A DNA stretch of 64,000 nucleotides from Microbacteriaceae bacterium (GCA_027487865.1 JAIYCT010000003.1:62001-126000); one strand, 5' to 3'. Numbered from the stretch's first letter, positions 28,218 to 37,565 are shown. Numbers and translations: made by a program. Notes: generated by a model from the letters alone, not told the origin.

Positions 28218-28592
28218 ATGGAAATCACGGCAGAGTGCGAGCGTAAAGCTGGGGCTTGGCGCGTTCGAGTTCCTGCGCTGGACAACCTGCTGATCTCCAC
28301 CAAGCGCCTAGATATAGCCACCGAGCAGATCAAAGACCTGGTCCATGAATACCAAGGCGTTGATCGCTGCGACGTAATCGTCAAGGTGGAGGCTTCGATG
28401 CCGGGGATTATGTGCGATCTAGAGACCGCGCACACCAAGATGCGTGAATCACAGCGACTGCAAGAAGAGGCATCCAAAGAGATCCGCGACGTGGTTTCTA
28501 GACTCCGCGATGAGGGCCTGAGCATGCGAGACATCGGTGTCTTACTGCAGATTTCGCCACAGCGTGTGGCTCAACTTACTGAATCCCCCTAG
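28218..28592 (+). CDS. HicB-like protein with C-terminal helix-turn-helix
   Basis: It is 124 residues from the ATG at 28218. The first ~45 residues (ITAECERKAGAWRVRVPAL) have the HicB antitoxin-like fold; about 98-120 (SMRDIGVLLQISPQRVAQL) is a helix-turn-helix. No hicA toxin gene lies next to it, so it is probably a stand-alone regulator. A longer frame from 28176 is possible, but the promoter hexamer lies inside it. It is followed by the DUF305 lipoprotein gene after 19 bases. Confidence 0.8.
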   Translation: MEITAECERKAGAWRVRVPALDNLLISTKRLDIATEQIKDLVHEYQGVDRCDVIVKVEASMPGIMCDLETAHTKMRESQRLQEEASKEIRDVVSRLRDEGLSMRDIGVLLQISPQRVAQLTESP

Positions 28593-28611
28593 TGAATGGA
28601 GAACTGAAATA

Positions 28612-29169
28612 ATGCATAAATTCTTTGCCGCACTAATCCTGATCGCCACACTGCCAATTGCAGGCTGCACGATTGTTTTGAATGACACTGGTCAAAATTC
28701 CGGCTCAATGATGGGTGCAAACTCGGATTATTCGAACGCAGACTTGATGTTTGCCCAGATGATGATCCCTCACCACCAGCAAGCAGTTGACATGGGTGAG
28801 ATTGCAGCTACTAGGGCATCTAGCCCAGAGGTATTGGCTCTTGCAATGCAGATTGCGGAAGAGCAAGAACCTGAAATCGCACTAATGGATTCTTGGCTTA
28901 CCGGATCTGGTGCGGGGGGTCACATGAACCACAACATGGGCATGGACGGCATGCTCACTGACGCAGAACTCGAATCCCTAAAAGCTGCCCAAGGTCCAGA
29001 GTTTGATCGATTGTTTTTGGAGGGCATGATTGCTCACCACGAGGGTGCCATTTCCATGGCCGAGGATGTTGTTGATTCCAAAAACCCTGAGGTGGCAGAG
29101 CTTGCCGCCTCGATCATCAAGTCTCAGACCGAGCAGATTCAATACATGAAAGACCTGCTGGGAAACTAA
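28612..29169 (+). CDS. DUF305 lipoprotein
   Basis: It is 185 residues. A lipoprotein signal ends in LPIAGC with the lipidated Cys at 19. Two DUF305 half-repeats each carry a His pair: MMIPHHQQAVDM (His 54-55) and MIAHHEGAISMA (His 142-143). A Met/His-rich stretch lies at about 103-113. Members often sit with copper or metal genes, and the His pairs suggest metal binding; this is inference. GGAG lies before the ATG at 28612; the longer frame from 28537 overlaps the upstream gene and is rejected. Confidence 0.9.
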   Translation: MHKFFAALILIATLPIAGCTIVLNDTGQNSGSMMGANSDYSNADLMFAQMMIPHHQQAVDMGEIAATRASSPEVLALAMQIAEEQEPEIALMDSWLTGSGAGGHMNHNMGMDGMLTDAELESLKAAQGPEFDRLFLEGMIAHHEGAISMAEDVVDSKNPEVAELAASIIKSQTEQIQYMKDLLGN

Positions 29170-29209
29170 CTTTCCTGAGGGAAGGGCTAAACCAACCTGC
29201 CGCAGGCGA

Positions 29210-29215
29210 TAACCT
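29210..29215 (+). promoter_or_regulatory. -10 hexamer of a probable leaderless promoter (dcd)
   Basis: TAACCT ends six bases before the ATG at 29222. Confidence 0.5.
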
Positions 29216-29221
29216 TTTGGC

Positions 29222-29812
29222 ATGTTGCTTTCAGATCGGGATATTCGCGCGCAAATCGAGGCTGGCCGAATTGGTCTAGAGCCTTTGAACATGGAGCTAA
29301 TCCAGCCATCAAGCATGGATGTTCGACTAGATCGCTTCTTTAGACTTTTTGACAATCACAAGTACCCGTTTATCGACCCACGCGAGCAGCAGGATGACCT
29401 GACCCGCTTTGTTGAGGTCGATAAGGACGAGGCTTTCATTTTGCACCCGGGTGAATTTGTCTTGGGTTCGACCTTTGAATTTGTATCGCTACCGAATGAC
29501 ATCGCTGCTCGCCTGGAGGGCAAGAGCTCGCTTGGTCGACTTGGTCTTCTGACCCACTCAACCGCCGGCTTTGTTGACCCTGGTTTCCAGGGGCACGTCA
29601 CCTTGGAGCTTTCTAACACCGCAACCCTGCCAATCAAGCTTTGGCCAGGCATGAAGATTGGTCAGCTTTGCTTCTTCCAGCTCTCCTCTGAGAGCGAGAA
29701 CCCATACGGTAGCTCGAAGTATGGCTCTCGATACCAAGGTCAGCGCGGGCCAACCGCTTCTCGCAGCCACCTAAACTTCCAAATCACAGACGTGGGCAAC
29801 AAACCGCTATAG
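29222..29812 (+). CDS. dcd: dCTP deaminase (probably dUMP-forming)
   Basis: Converts dCTP toward dUMP for thymidylate synthesis. It is 196 residues with the catalytic segment [21 protein letters not shown] and [13 protein letters not shown]. Actinobacterial members of this length are mostly bifunctional, releasing dUMP directly; that point is taken from the family. No ribosome site precedes the ATG, and a -10 hexamer is six bases upstream. Confidence 0.95.
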   Translation: MLLSDRDIRAQIEAGRIGLEPLNMELIQPSSMDVRLDRFFRLFDNHKYPFIDPREQQDDLTRFVEVDKDEAFILHPGEFVLGSTFEFVSLPNDIAARLEGKSSLGRLGLLTHSTAGFVDPGFQGHVTLELSNTATLPIKLWPGMKIGQLCFFQLSSESENPYGSSKYGSRYQGQRGPTASRSHLNFQITDVGNKPL

Positions 29813-29820
29813 AACTGAGT

Positions 29821-29839
29821 TGGCTAGCTTCGCTAGCCA
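29821..29839. repeat. Hairpin between dcd and the BlaI-like gene
   Basis: TGGCTAGC and GCTAGCCA form an 8-bp perfect stem with a TTC loop between two convergent genes. There is no T-run, so it is at best a weak bidirectional terminator or an mRNA end-protecting hairpin. Confidence 0.45.
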
Positions 29840-29842
29840 GCC

Positions 29843-30199
29843 CTATTGGTTCATCGCTTTTCTCAAAGACTCAATTTGTCCTTGCGGCAACCCACTGATG
29901 AAAGTACTCAGTACCAAATCCGGGTTCCCGGTTTTCTCGAGAGCTGCGAGCATCACCGAAGCGGTGTTCTGCTCGCGAGAGCTGGTTGATTTGAATAGGA
30001 AGGTGCGGCCAGAGGCCTGTTCGCGACCTACCAAGCCCTTATCGCCGAGTCTCGAGAGCACGGTCAATACCGTTGTGATCGCAAGATCATCGTCGCCCAA
30101 AAGCGCAAGAATCTGCTGAGAGGTTAGACCCTCTGGGCGATCCCACAGGCAGCCGAGAATCTCGGATTCCAGCTCACCCTGCTTGCGCTTGCTTTTCAT
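29843..30199 (-). CDS. BlaI/MecI/CopY-family transcriptional regulator
   Basis: It is 118 residues. The winged-helix domain is at about 5-75 (LESEILGCLWDRPEGLTSQQI, then TTVLTVLSRLGDKGLVGRE), followed by a short dimerisation tail. BlaI-type repressors are normally inactivated by a BlaR-type sensor protease, and none is adjacent. Target genes are unknown; copper-type or cell-wall control are both possible. A -10 hexamer lies six bases before the ATG. Confidence 0.9.
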   Translation of the reverse strand: MKSKRKQGELESEILGCLWDRPEGLTSQQILALLGDDDLAITTVLTVLSRLGDKGLVGREQASGRTFLFKSTSSREQNTASVMLAALEKTGNPDLVLSTFISGLPQGQIESLRKAMNQ

Positions 30200-30205
30200 G
30201 GCGTG

Positions 30206-30211
30206 ATTCTA
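30206..30211 (-). promoter_or_regulatory. -10 hexamer of a probable leaderless promoter (BlaI-like gene)
   Basis: TAGAAT on the minus strand ends six bases before the ATG at 30199. Confidence 0.55.
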
Positions 30212-30241
30212 CAAGGTGTAGAGATTGACTGAAGGTCTGAA

Positions 30242-31555
30242 CTAGCTCTTTGGGGAGAGAACTGGTTTGACCGTCAGGAGCAGAATCGCTCCAACTACCA
30301 AAATGGCCATCAAACCCAGGATTCCCCAGATCGGCGAGAAGGATGCGACAAAGAACGTCCAGGCTGCTGGAGCTAAGAAGCTAACCGCACGACCGGTGGT
30401 GGCGTAGAGGCCAAAGGCCTCGCCCTGTCGGTCATCGTTGGACAAGCGAGACATGATTGTGCGAGAGGCTGCTTGTGCAGGGCCTACGAAGGTGCAGAGG
30501 AAAAGACCAAAGCCAAAGAAGGCAATTGTTCCTGCGCTGGCGAAGGTAAATACACCAAGGCCGCCAAGCATCACACCAACTAGCGAGATAAGGACAACGG
30601 TTCTGGATCCAATGCGGTCCTCAAGAAACGCTCCGATGAAGGCTCCAAAACCAGCAACCACGTTGGCTGCGATGCCAAACAGGATGATCTCGGTAAGGCC
30701 AAGACCAAAAGCTAGGCCACCAAGAACCGCTCCGTATGCGAAGACTCCGTTTAGCCCATCGCGATAAACCGCCGAAGAGATTAGGAACTTGAGTAGGTTC
30801 GGGTTTTCCTTGCTCATCTTCGCGAGCGAGCTGAAAAGCTTTGAGTAGGCGGTGAAGATCGATTCCTTCTCGGTGCCAGCGATCGGTTTTGCCTCCGGAA
30901 CATTCAGCATTAGAGGAATCGAGAAGATCAATACCCAAAGCATGCTGATAATCATCACGACTCTGACCGAGAGCGCATCGGTGTCCGGAATACCCATTAG
31001 TTCGGCACCACCGAACTGAATGATCCAGAGCGCCATAACTAGAAGGACAATGCCTCCCATGTAACCAAGGCCCCAGCCAAACTGGCTCACGCGACCGCGG
31101 TCCTTCGGCTTTGCAACCTCGTTCAGCATTGAGTTGTAGTTGACGGTTGCGAATTCGAAGAAGATTCCACCAACGGCCAAAAGTGTTAGCCCAAAGAAGA
31201 AAAAGTCATTGCTCGGCTGAACGAAGAACATCAATCCGATGGTTCCTGCAAACAACCAGGTGTTGATCATCAGCCACATCTTCTTGCGACCGGAGGTATC
31301 GGCTCTGCGGCCAACAATCGGTGCAATTAGGGCAATCAAAACACCGGCGATGATGCCCGAGATTCCCAACCAGGTGCCGGTGTACTGGTCAGCTTCTTCC
31401 GGAGACATTCCTGTTGGTGCGAATGCACTGTCGGTGATGTAGCGACCGAAGATAAAGGAGGTGACAACGGTCGGGAAGGACTGAGATGCCCAGTCCCACA
31501 TTGCCCAGGAAAGAGTGCCCTTTGGTTTTGTTGATGCAACGCTGCGATCTGTCAT
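30242..31555 (-). CDS. MFS transporter, UMF1/Atg22-like
   Basis: It is 437 residues from ATG at 31555 with 12 predicted membrane helices. The N-terminal SWAMWDWASQSFPTVVTSFIF matches the YDWANSAF-type signature of the UMF1 / Atg22-like group. The substrate is unknown. The frame extends to 31684, but the extra residues have no support; a TATTGT hexamer lies seven bases before the chosen ATG. An earlier ATG at 31579 is an alternative. Confidence 0.88.
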   Translation of the reverse strand: MTDRSVASTKPKGTLSWAMWDWASQSFPTVVTSFIFGRYITDSAFAPTGMSPEEADQYTGTWLGISGIIAGVLIALIAPIVGRRADTSGRKKMWLMINTWLFAGTIGLMFFVQPSNDFFFFGLTLLAVGGIFFEFATVNYNSMLNEVAKPKDRGRVSQFGWGLGYMGGIVLLVMALWIIQFGGAELMGIPDTDALSVRVVMIISMLWVLIFSIPLMLNVPEAKPIAGTEKESIFTAYSKLFSSLAKMSKENPNLLKFLISSAVYRDGLNGVFAYGAVLGGLAFGLGLTEIILFGIAANVVAGFGAFIGAFLEDRIGSRTVVLISLVGVMLGGLGVFTFASAGTIAFFGFGLFLCTFVGPAQAASRTIMSRLSNDDRQGEAFGLYATTGRAVSFLAPAAWTFFVASFSPIWGILGLMAILVVGAILLLTVKPVLSPKS

Positions 31556-31562
31556 GTTCGCC

Positions 31563-31568
31563 ACAATA
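31563..31568 (-). promoter_or_regulatory. -10 hexamer of a probable leaderless promoter (UMF1-like gene)
   Basis: TATTGT on the minus strand ends seven bases before the ATG at 31555. Confidence 0.4.
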
Positions 31569-31664
31569 CTCCGCATAACGACCGATTTTTCAACCAACAC
31601 GTGAATTGTTAGATGGAGAGTTTGAGAGCCCTGCCACCCAAGTCCACAGCTAGCCGATTGCAAA

Positions 31665-31685
31665 GTTGAGTCACTCACACTCAAC
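31665..31685. promoter_or_regulatory. HAIR element 1 (HspR operator)
   Basis: GTTGAGT-N7-ACTCAAC is a perfect inverted repeat matching the HAIR consensus CTTGAGT-N7-ACTCAAG except for the outer pair. It lies 120 bases before dnaK, in the dnaK promoter region; hspR is the fourth gene of that operon. Confidence 0.88.
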
Positions 31686-31728
31686 TCTCAGGAATAGTTG
31701 CTTGACATTTGTGTTGTCTATATGGAAA

Positions 31729-31749
31729 CTTGAGTCTATGTGGCTCAAC
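31729..31749. promoter_or_regulatory. HAIR element 2 (HspR operator)
   Basis: CTTGAGT-N7-GCTCAAC has a perfect left half and a right half with two changes. It lies just downstream of TTGACA at 31702-31707, where HspR would block the dnaK promoter. The -10 element could not be placed with confidence. Confidence 0.85.
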
Positions 31750-31784
31750 TTGAGCAACACAGGCTTTAGACAAAGGAGAACAGA

Positions 31785-33626
31785 ATGGGTAGAGCAGTAG
31801 GAATCGACCTAGGAACCACCAACAGCGCGGTGACCGTGCTCGAGGCTGGAGAGCCAAAGGTAATTGCAAATGCAGAAGGCTTCAGAACCACCCCTTCGGT
31901 GGTGGCCTTTACAAAGGATGGCAACATCCTGGTTGGCGAGACCGCCAAGCGTCAGAACGTAACGAACGTTGACCGCACCGTATCCTCCGTAAAGCGTCAC
32001 ATGGGCACCACTTGGAAGTTCAAGGTTGACGACAAGGAATACACCCCGCAGGAAATCTCTGCGCGTATCTTGATGAAGCTAAAGCGCGACGCCGAGACCT
32101 ATCTTGGTGAGAGCGTGACCGACGCGGTTATTACCGTTCCGGCTTACTTCAACGATGCTGAGCGTCAGGCAACCAAGGAGGCCGGCGAGATCGCAGGCCT
32201 AAACGTACTTCGTATCATCAACGAGCCAACCGCAGCAGCACTTGCATACGGCCTAGACAAGGGTAAGGAAGACGAGCTAATCCTCGTATTCGACCTCGGT
32301 GGTGGAACCTTCGACGTATCTCTTCTTGAGGTCGGCAAGGACGATGACTTCTCAACCATTCAGGTTCGCTCAACCTCAGGTGATAACCGCTTAGGTGGAG
32401 ACGACTGGGACCAGAGACTTGTTGACCACCTGGTTAAGAAGTTCAAGGAGACCACCGGCGTTGATGTCACAAGCGACAAGATAGCACTGCAGCGTCTAAA
32501 GGAAGCTTCCGAGCAGGCCAAGAAGGAGCTAAGCCAGTCGCTATCGACTCAGGTTCAGTTGCCATACCTATCTTTGACCGAGTCGGGACCTGCCAACTTA
32601 GACGAGACCATCACCCGTGCTCAGTTTGAGTCGCTAACTCAGGACCTACTGGAGCGCACCCGCAAGCCATTCCAGGATGTAATCAAGGAAGCCGGCGTCA
32701 AGGTAGGCGACATTGCCCACGTTGTAATGGTTGGTGGATCGACCCGTATGCCTGCAGTTTCCGAGCTAGTTAAGAGCTTGCTTGGTGGCCAGGAGCCTAA
32801 TAAGGGTGTAAACCCTGACGAAGTGGTGTCGGTTGGTGCTGCATTGCAGGCCGGTGTCATCAAGGGTGAGCGCAAGGACGTGCTTTTGATTGACGTTACC
32901 CCGCTGTCGCTAGGTATTGAGACCAAGGGTGGCATCATGACCAAGCTGATCGAGCGCAACACTGCCATTCCGACCAAGCGAAGCGAAACCTTCACTACCG
33001 CGGATGACAACCAGCCTTCGGTTTCGATTCAGGTGTTCCAGGGTGAGCGCGATTTCACCAGGGACAACAAATCGCTTGGAAACTTCGAGCTAACCGGCAT
33101 TGCCCCGGCACCACGCGGTATCCCACAGATCGAGGTCACCTTCGACATCGATGCCAACGGTATTGTGCACGTTTCCGCTAAGGACAAGGGCACTGGCAAG
33201 GAGCAGTCCATGACCATCACCGGTGGTTCTTCGCTTTCAACCGAAGACATCGAGCGCATGGTTAAGGATGCCGAGGAGCACGCAGCCGAGGACAAGAAGC
33301 GTCGCGAAGAGGCCGAGACTCGCAACCAGGCCGAGCAGCTTGCCTACTCGACCGAGAAGCTAATCAAGGACAACGACGACAAGTTGCCTGAGGAAGTAAA
33401 GACCGAGGTTCAGGCCGACGTCGATGCCCTCAAGTCAGCACTTGCCGGTGACGACATCGAAGCGGTCAAGAGCGCTCAGGAGAAGCTAATGACCTCACAG
33501 CAGAAGCTAGGCGAGGCAATCTATGCCGCGCAGCCTGCTGAGGGCGAAGCTGCTCCAGAGGCTTCCACCGAAGACGTTGTTGACGCCGAGGTTGTTGAGG
33601 ACGAGGACGACAAGGACAAGAAGTAA
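31785..33626 (+). CDS. dnaK: Chaperone DnaK (Hsp70)
   Basis: ATP-dependent protein-folding chaperone. It is 613 residues: ATPase domain with GIDLGTTNS at 5-13, [13 protein letters not shown] and [10 protein letters not shown], then the substrate-binding domain, a helical lid, and an acidic tail rich in Glu and Asp. AAGGAG lies before the ATG. It is first in dnaK-grpE-dnaJ-hspR, whose stop/start overlaps and short gaps show one operon under HspR control. Confidence 0.98.
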   Translation: MGRAVGIDLGTTNSAVTVLEAGEPKVIANAEGFRTTPSVVAFTKDGNILVGETAKRQNVTNVDRTVSSVKRHMGTTWKFKVDDKEYTPQEISARILMKLKRDAETYLGESVTDAVITVPAYFNDAERQATKEAGEIAGLNVLRIINEPTAAALAYGLDKGKEDELILVFDLGGGTFDVSLLEVGKDDDFSTIQVRSTSGDNRLGGDDWDQRLVDHLVKKFKETTGVDVTSDKIALQRLKEASEQAKKELSQSLSTQVQLPYLSLTESGPANLDETITRAQFESLTQDLLERTRKPFQDVIKEAGVKVGDIAHVVMVGGSTRMPAVSELVKSLLGGQEPNKGVNPDEVVSVGAALQAGVIKGERKDVLLIDVTPLSLGIETKGGIMTKLIERNTAIPTKRSETFTTADDNQPSVSIQVFQGERDFTRDNKSLGNFELTGIAPAPRGIPQIEVTFDIDANGIVHVSAKDKGTGKEQSMTITGGSSLSTEDIERMVKDAEEHAAEDKKRREEAETRNQAEQLAYSTEKLIKDNDDKLPEEVKTEVQADVDALKSALAGDDIEAVKSAQEKLMTSQQKLGEAIYAAQPAEGEAAPEASTEDVVDAEVVEDEDDKDKK

Positions 33627-34168
33627 TGTCCGAGGAGAACCTTCACTCTGAAGACAAAGCTCCTAACGAGGGCGATCAGGCCGAGGAAATGACTGAGGAG
33701 GGCTCACCAGTTGAGCCCGAATCAGCCTCCTCGGAGACAGACCCAATCGACCGCGAACTCGAGATCTTCCAGGATCTTCAGCGACTGCAGGCAGATTTTG
33801 TGAACTACCGAGCGCGCGTTGAGCGTGACAGAGGCGCAGAGCGCCAGGCGGCAATCGCCGAGGCTATCCGCGCATTCCTGCCGGCCCTTGACGATCTAAC
33901 CCGCGCACAACTGCACGGCGATCTGCAAGACGGCACCCCAATGGCTGCGGTTGCAACCAAGCTAAAGAATGCCGGCGACAAGTTTGGACTGGTGTCTTTT
34001 GGTGCGAAGGGCGACAAGTTCGACCCTGAGCTTCACGATGCACTGGTGCAGACACCTAACGCGGGCGTCTCTCAGGCAGAAGTTGCCGATGTAATTGAAC
34101 TTGGCTACCGAATCGGCGAGCGCATGCTGCGCCCGGCGAAGGTAGCAGTATTCGTTCCTGCGGAGTAG
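33626..34168 (+). CDS. grpE: Nucleotide exchange factor GrpE
   Basis: Releases ADP from DnaK. It is 180 residues with an acidic disordered N-terminus (about 1-45), a long coiled helix (about 45-100) and a C-terminal beta-domain. It shares one base with the dnaK stop codon (TAATG). The C-terminal RPAKVAVF is the family end motif. Confidence 0.96.
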   Translation: MSEENLHSEDKAPNEGDQAEEMTEEGSPVEPESASSETDPIDRELEIFQDLQRLQADFVNYRARVERDRGAERQAAIAEAIRAFLPALDDLTRAQLHGDLQDGTPMAAVATKLKNAGDKFGLVSFGAKGDKFDPELHDALVQTPNAGVSQAEVADVIELGYRIGERMLRPAKVAVFVPAE

Positions 34169-34177
34169 GTGAACTAA

Positions 34178-35092
34178 ATGGCATCTCAAGACTGGGTAGA
34201 GAAGGATTTCTACAAGATCCTTGGCGTTGCCAAGGACGTTCCCGAGGCGGAGCTCAAGAAGGTTTATCGCAAACTTGCCAAGGCTAATCACCCCGATCTA
34301 CACCCGGGTGATGCCAAGGCCGAAGCCAGATTCAAAGACATTTCTGAGGCTTACGACGTGCTCTCCGATAAGGAGCAGCGCAAAGAGTATGACGCGATTC
34401 GTGCAATGGGCGGCGGCGCTCGCTTCCAGCAGGGCCCAGGTTCTTCCGGAGGCTTCGAGGATGTTTTTAGCAACATCTTTGGCGGCGGCGGCGGATTTCC
34501 GCAGGGCGGGTTTGGCGGCTTCGGTGGTTTTGGTGGACCGCAGCGCGGTCAAGACCTAACCACCAGCTCAACTATTGACTTCATCGACTCGATCAAGGGC
34601 ACCACGCTCAAGATCAATGTCGGTAGCGAGACTGTGACGCTAAAGGTTCCAGCCGGTATCCAGGATGGGCAGAAGCTAAAGCTTTCGGGCAAGGGCCAAT
34701 CCTCACCAAATGGTGGCCCGAAGGGCGACCTGGTTGTCAGCATCAAGGTGAAGACCCACCCGGTCTTCTCTCGCGATGGGGACAACGTTAGAGTCTCGGT
34801 GCCGGTAACAATTGCCGAGGCAATCCTGGGAGCAACCATTCAGGTTCCGCTTTTGGGCGAAGCACCGGTAAAGCTAAAGGTTGCACCAGGAACTCCGAAT
34901 GGCCGCACCCTGAGAGTAAAGGGTAAGGGAGTACAGCGCCCCGGCAAAGAAGGCGACCTCTTGGCAACCGTCGAGATTGCTGTTCCTTCACACGTGAATG
35001 AGAAAGCTAAGGCGCTAATCGAGCAATTTGATAAAGAATTGCCTGAGGAAGATCCAAGAGCAGATCTAATTCAACGAGCCGGAACGCTCTAG
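34178..35092 (+). CDS. dnaJ: Chaperone DnaJ without zinc-finger domain
   Basis: Hsp40 co-chaperone that delivers clients to DnaK. It is 304 residues: J-domain at about 10-75 with the HPD motif in KANHPDLHPGD, a Gly/Phe-rich region at about 85-125, then two C-terminal beta-domains. It contains no CXXCXGXG repeats, so it is a class B-type DnaJ like CbpA, although it sits in the main dnaK operon. The gap to grpE is nine bases. Confidence 0.95.
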   Translation: MASQDWVEKDFYKILGVAKDVPEAELKKVYRKLAKANHPDLHPGDAKAEARFKDISEAYDVLSDKEQRKEYDAIRAMGGGARFQQGPGSSGGFEDVFSNIFGGGGGFPQGGFGGFGGFGGPQRGQDLTTSSTIDFIDSIKGTTLKINVGSETVTLKVPAGIQDGQKLKLSGKGQSSPNGGPKGDLVVSIKVKTHPVFSRDGDNVRVSVPVTIAEAILGATIQVPLLGEAPVKLKVAPGTPNGRTLRVKGKGVQRPGKEGDLLATVEIAVPSHVNEKAKALIEQFDKELPEEDPRADLIQRAGTL

Positions 35093-35103
35093 GGACAAAA
35101 GGG

Positions 35104-35523
35104 GTGAGCATGGAACTGAACGAGAACACCCCGCTGTTTGTCATTTCGGTCGCGGCCGAGCTTTCCAACATGCATCCGCAGACCCTTAGGCAGTATGACC
35201 GCATGGGCTTGGTCTCTCCAACCAGAACCCTGGGTCAGTCCCGCCGCTACACAATGACCGATGTCGCAAAACTTCGAGAGATTTCAAGGCTTTCCCAGGA
35301 GGGGGTATCGCTTGAGGGAATTAGGCGAGTACTCGAATTAGTCACCGAAAATCAAGATTTGAAAAACCGGGTTAGAGACCTAGAGGTTGAGCTTGCGAAT
35401 CAAGTGATGAACCAGCCCGGCAAGCGCGTGTTTGCAGCCGGAGATCAAGGTGTTGTCAGCCTCAGTCCCGGGCAGCGTCCAGAACGCAGCGGCTCTGTTG
35501 TGCTGTGGCGCAGGACCCGCTAG
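35104..35523 (+). CDS. hspR: Heat-shock repressor HspR (MerR family)
   Basis: Binds HAIR operators and represses the dnaK operon, with DnaK as co-repressor in studied Actinobacteria. It is 139 residues with the MerR helix-turn-helix and wing at about 10-75 (MHPQTLRQYDRMGLVSPTRT, then SRRYTMTDV) and a short coiled helix after it. The start is GTG at 35104, or ATG two codons later. It is the last gene of the operon. Confidence 0.95.
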   Translation: MSMELNENTPLFVISVAAELSNMHPQTLRQYDRMGLVSPTRTLGQSRRYTMTDVAKLREISRLSQEGVSLEGIRRVLELVTENQDLKNRVRDLEVELANQVMNQPGKRVFAAGDQGVVSLSPGQRPERSGSVVLWRRTR

Positions 35524-35587
35524 AAACCAAGATATTCCCTTTGCGGAACGGGCTGGACTGTTACTTACTTGAGATTGGCTCGCTCAC

Positions 35588-35593
35588 TAAACT
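35588..35593 (+). promoter_or_regulatory. -10 hexamer of a probable leaderless promoter (channel gene)
   Basis: TAAACT ends seven bases before the ATG at 35601. Just upstream, at 35569-35589, CTTGAGA-N7-GCTCACT weakly resembles a HAIR element. Confidence 0.4.
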
Positions 35594-35600
35594 TCCAGCT

Positions 35601-37565
35601 ATGTCGACTAACGAGCCAAACCGTTCATACGGGCAGGGTGCACAGGGTGAAATTGCTCCAGCAACAAAGAGCAAGATCGGTATCTGGGCTCGCCTGAGAT
35701 ACAACTTCGATAACTCAATTGCAAAGGCCGGCACCTTCGTGCTTTACGTCTTGCTGTTGATGATGGTGATTGCCCTTGTGATGGTTGGCGTCAAGTCAAC
35801 GCTTTTGGCAATGCCAGCGCTTACCCAAGCGGCAGACCCTGAGAACCTCAGTTTCTTCGATCTGTTCTGGGCCTCGTTTACCAAGATTCTTTCGCTAGGT
35901 GGCGAACCAACCTGGGCAGACCGCATTATCGCGGTGCTTTACTGGGTAACCACAACAGCCCTGACCGCAAGCGTCATCGGTTACGTGGTTGGAGCGATTC
36001 AGCGCACGTTTGCTCGTCTGCGCAAGGGTCGCAGCCCAATAGTTGATGCAAACCACACCCTGATTTTGGGTTGGTCCAGCCGAATCTTCCCAATCCTGCA
36101 GGAACTGGCGATTGCGAACGAAAACGTTCGCAAGCCGGTAGTTGTCATCTTTGCTCCACACGACCGTGAGTTCATGGAGGACGAGATTGAATCTCGCACC
36201 GAGAACCTGGGCAAGCTAAAGATTGTTACCCGCAGCGGTGAACCATCTAACCCAATTGACCTAAAGCGCACCAACATCTCGAATGCCAAGTCCGTGATCA
36301 TCTTGGATGCCGACGAAACTGGCGATGCGAATGTGGTTTCGACTGTGCTTGCGGTCAAGGCCGTGAACTCGAACCCAAACCTAAGGATTGTTGCAGAGAT
36401 AGATGACCGCGACACCGCAGAGGCAATTTCGGTTGCAACCCAGGGCCAGGTGCTTTCGGTTCGCTCCCACGAGGTAATTGCACGAGTCACCGCGCAGGCA
36501 TCCCGCCAGCCTGGACTTTCGACTGTGATCCTGGACCTTTTGGACTTCTCCGGCGACGAGATCTACTTCAGTGAGATCCCTGCTCTTGAGGGCAAGACCT
36601 ACGCTGATGCACTTTTGAGCTTCAACGCCGCATCCGTTATCGGACTGGTAGATGCAAAGGGTCAGACCCACCTAAACCCGAAGCACACCACAAAGATCGC
36701 TAAGGGCAGCAGGATCATTGCGATTGCTCAGGACGATGACAAGGTCACCTACACCGGCACCCGCGAGGAGCTAGTCAAAAAAGCCGCCAAGATTGCAGTT
36801 CCAACTGCCAAGCCAGAACACCTGCTGGTTATCGGCTGGTCCGAGATGGGCCGCTCGGTAATCAACGAGCTAGCTGCATTTTTACCAAAGGGCTCGACCG
36901 TCCACATTCTCGCTCGTAAGAGCTTGGTGGCCGAGGACCAGCTAAAGAGCCTGGATTTTGGAACCAACATCAAGGTCACCACCGCTTCGGTCACAGGTGA
37001 CATCGACGACCTAACCGCAGCCGCGAGTGCAAGGCACTACGACGAGGTAATCGTGCTTGGCTACCGCAACGCAATCAGCGAGGCTGAAGCAGATGCTCAG
37101 ACCATGCTCACCATGCTGCAGATGAACCGTTTGTTTGAGGCTCCAAATAATGGTGTTGAGCCAACTCGCCTAGTGGCCGAAATTCTCGATGGTCGAAAGG
37201 CAGAGATCGCTCGTGTTGCTGCGGTTGATGACCTGGTGGTTAGCGACAACCTAGCCGCACTGCTAATTGCACAGGTTTCCGAGAACCCAGCACTTGCTCC
37301 GGTATTTGAAGACCTATTTGACGCCGATGGCGCATCAATCAGCGTCCGCGACATCGCCCTCTATTCACCGGTGGGCAAGGAGGTTAGCTACGCGCAGTTG
37401 GTTGCTAACGCTCGAGCCAAGGGTGAATCAGCGATCGGCTTCCGCTCAGCAGTCAAGAGCGCTGGCGATGCAGCGGCAGGGGTTGCGCTAAACCCAAGCA
37501 AGGAAGCGATGTTCACCCCTAAAAAGGGTGACTCCTTGATCGTGGTAGCTGACGCCATTCGCTAA
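35601..37565 (+). CDS. CASTOR/POLLUX-like ion channel with RCK domains
   Basis: It is 654 residues from ATG at 35601. An N-terminal cytoplasmic stretch is followed by membrane helices at about 38-60 and 107-130 with a pore-like segment between (FTKILSLGGEPTWADR), and then two Rossmann-type RCK/TrkA-N modules (ANHTLILGWSSRIFPIL near 153, HLLVIGWSEMGRSVI near 412). This matches the CASTOR/POLLUX family of cation channels. The ion and gating ligand are not known here. The upstream frame to 35505 overlaps hspR and is rejected. It shares one base with the alkD-like gene. Confidence 0.9.
   Translation: MSTNEPNRSYGQGAQGEIAPATKSKIGIWARLRYNFDNSIAKAGTFVLYVLLLMMVIALVMVGVKSTLLAMPALTQAADPENLSFFDLFWASFTKILSLGGEPTWADRIIAVLYWVTTTALTASVIGYVVGAIQRTFARLRKGRSPIVDANHTLILGWSSRIFPILQELAIANENVRKPVVVIFAPHDREFMEDEIESRTENLGKLKIVTRSGEPSNPIDLKRTNISNAKSVIILDADETGDANVVSTVLAVKAVNSNPNLRIVAEIDDRDTAEAISVATQGQVLSVRSHEVIARVTAQASRQPGLSTVILDLLDFSGDEIYFSEIPALEGKTYADALLSFNAASVIGLVDAKGQTHLNPKHTTKIAKGSRIIAIAQDDDKVTYTGTREELVKKAAKIAVPTAKPEHLLVIGWSEMGRSVINELAAFLPKGSTVHILARKSLVAEDQLKSLDFGTNIKVTTASVTGDIDDLTAAASARHYDEVIVLGYRNAISEAEADAQTMLTMLQMNRLFEAPNNGVEPTRLVAEILDGRKAEIARVAAVDDLVVSDNLAALLIAQVSENPALAPVFEDLFDADGASISVRDIALYSPVGKEVSYAQLVANARAKGESAIGFRSAVKSAGDAAAGVALNPSKEAMFTPKKGDSLIVVADAIR

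Noticed and set aside
28176-28592. Full HicAB toxin-antitoxin pair
   Set aside because: No HicA-type frame (short, with the conserved His) lies on either side of the HicB-like gene.
31556-31684. Upstream extension of the UMF1-like transporter
   Set aside because: The extra residues are not typical of the family and run into the HAIR region of the dnaK promoter.
35505-35600. Upstream extension of the channel gene into hspR
   Set aside because: It overlaps hspR and lacks a ribosome site; a -10 hexamer lies seven bases before the ATG at 35601.
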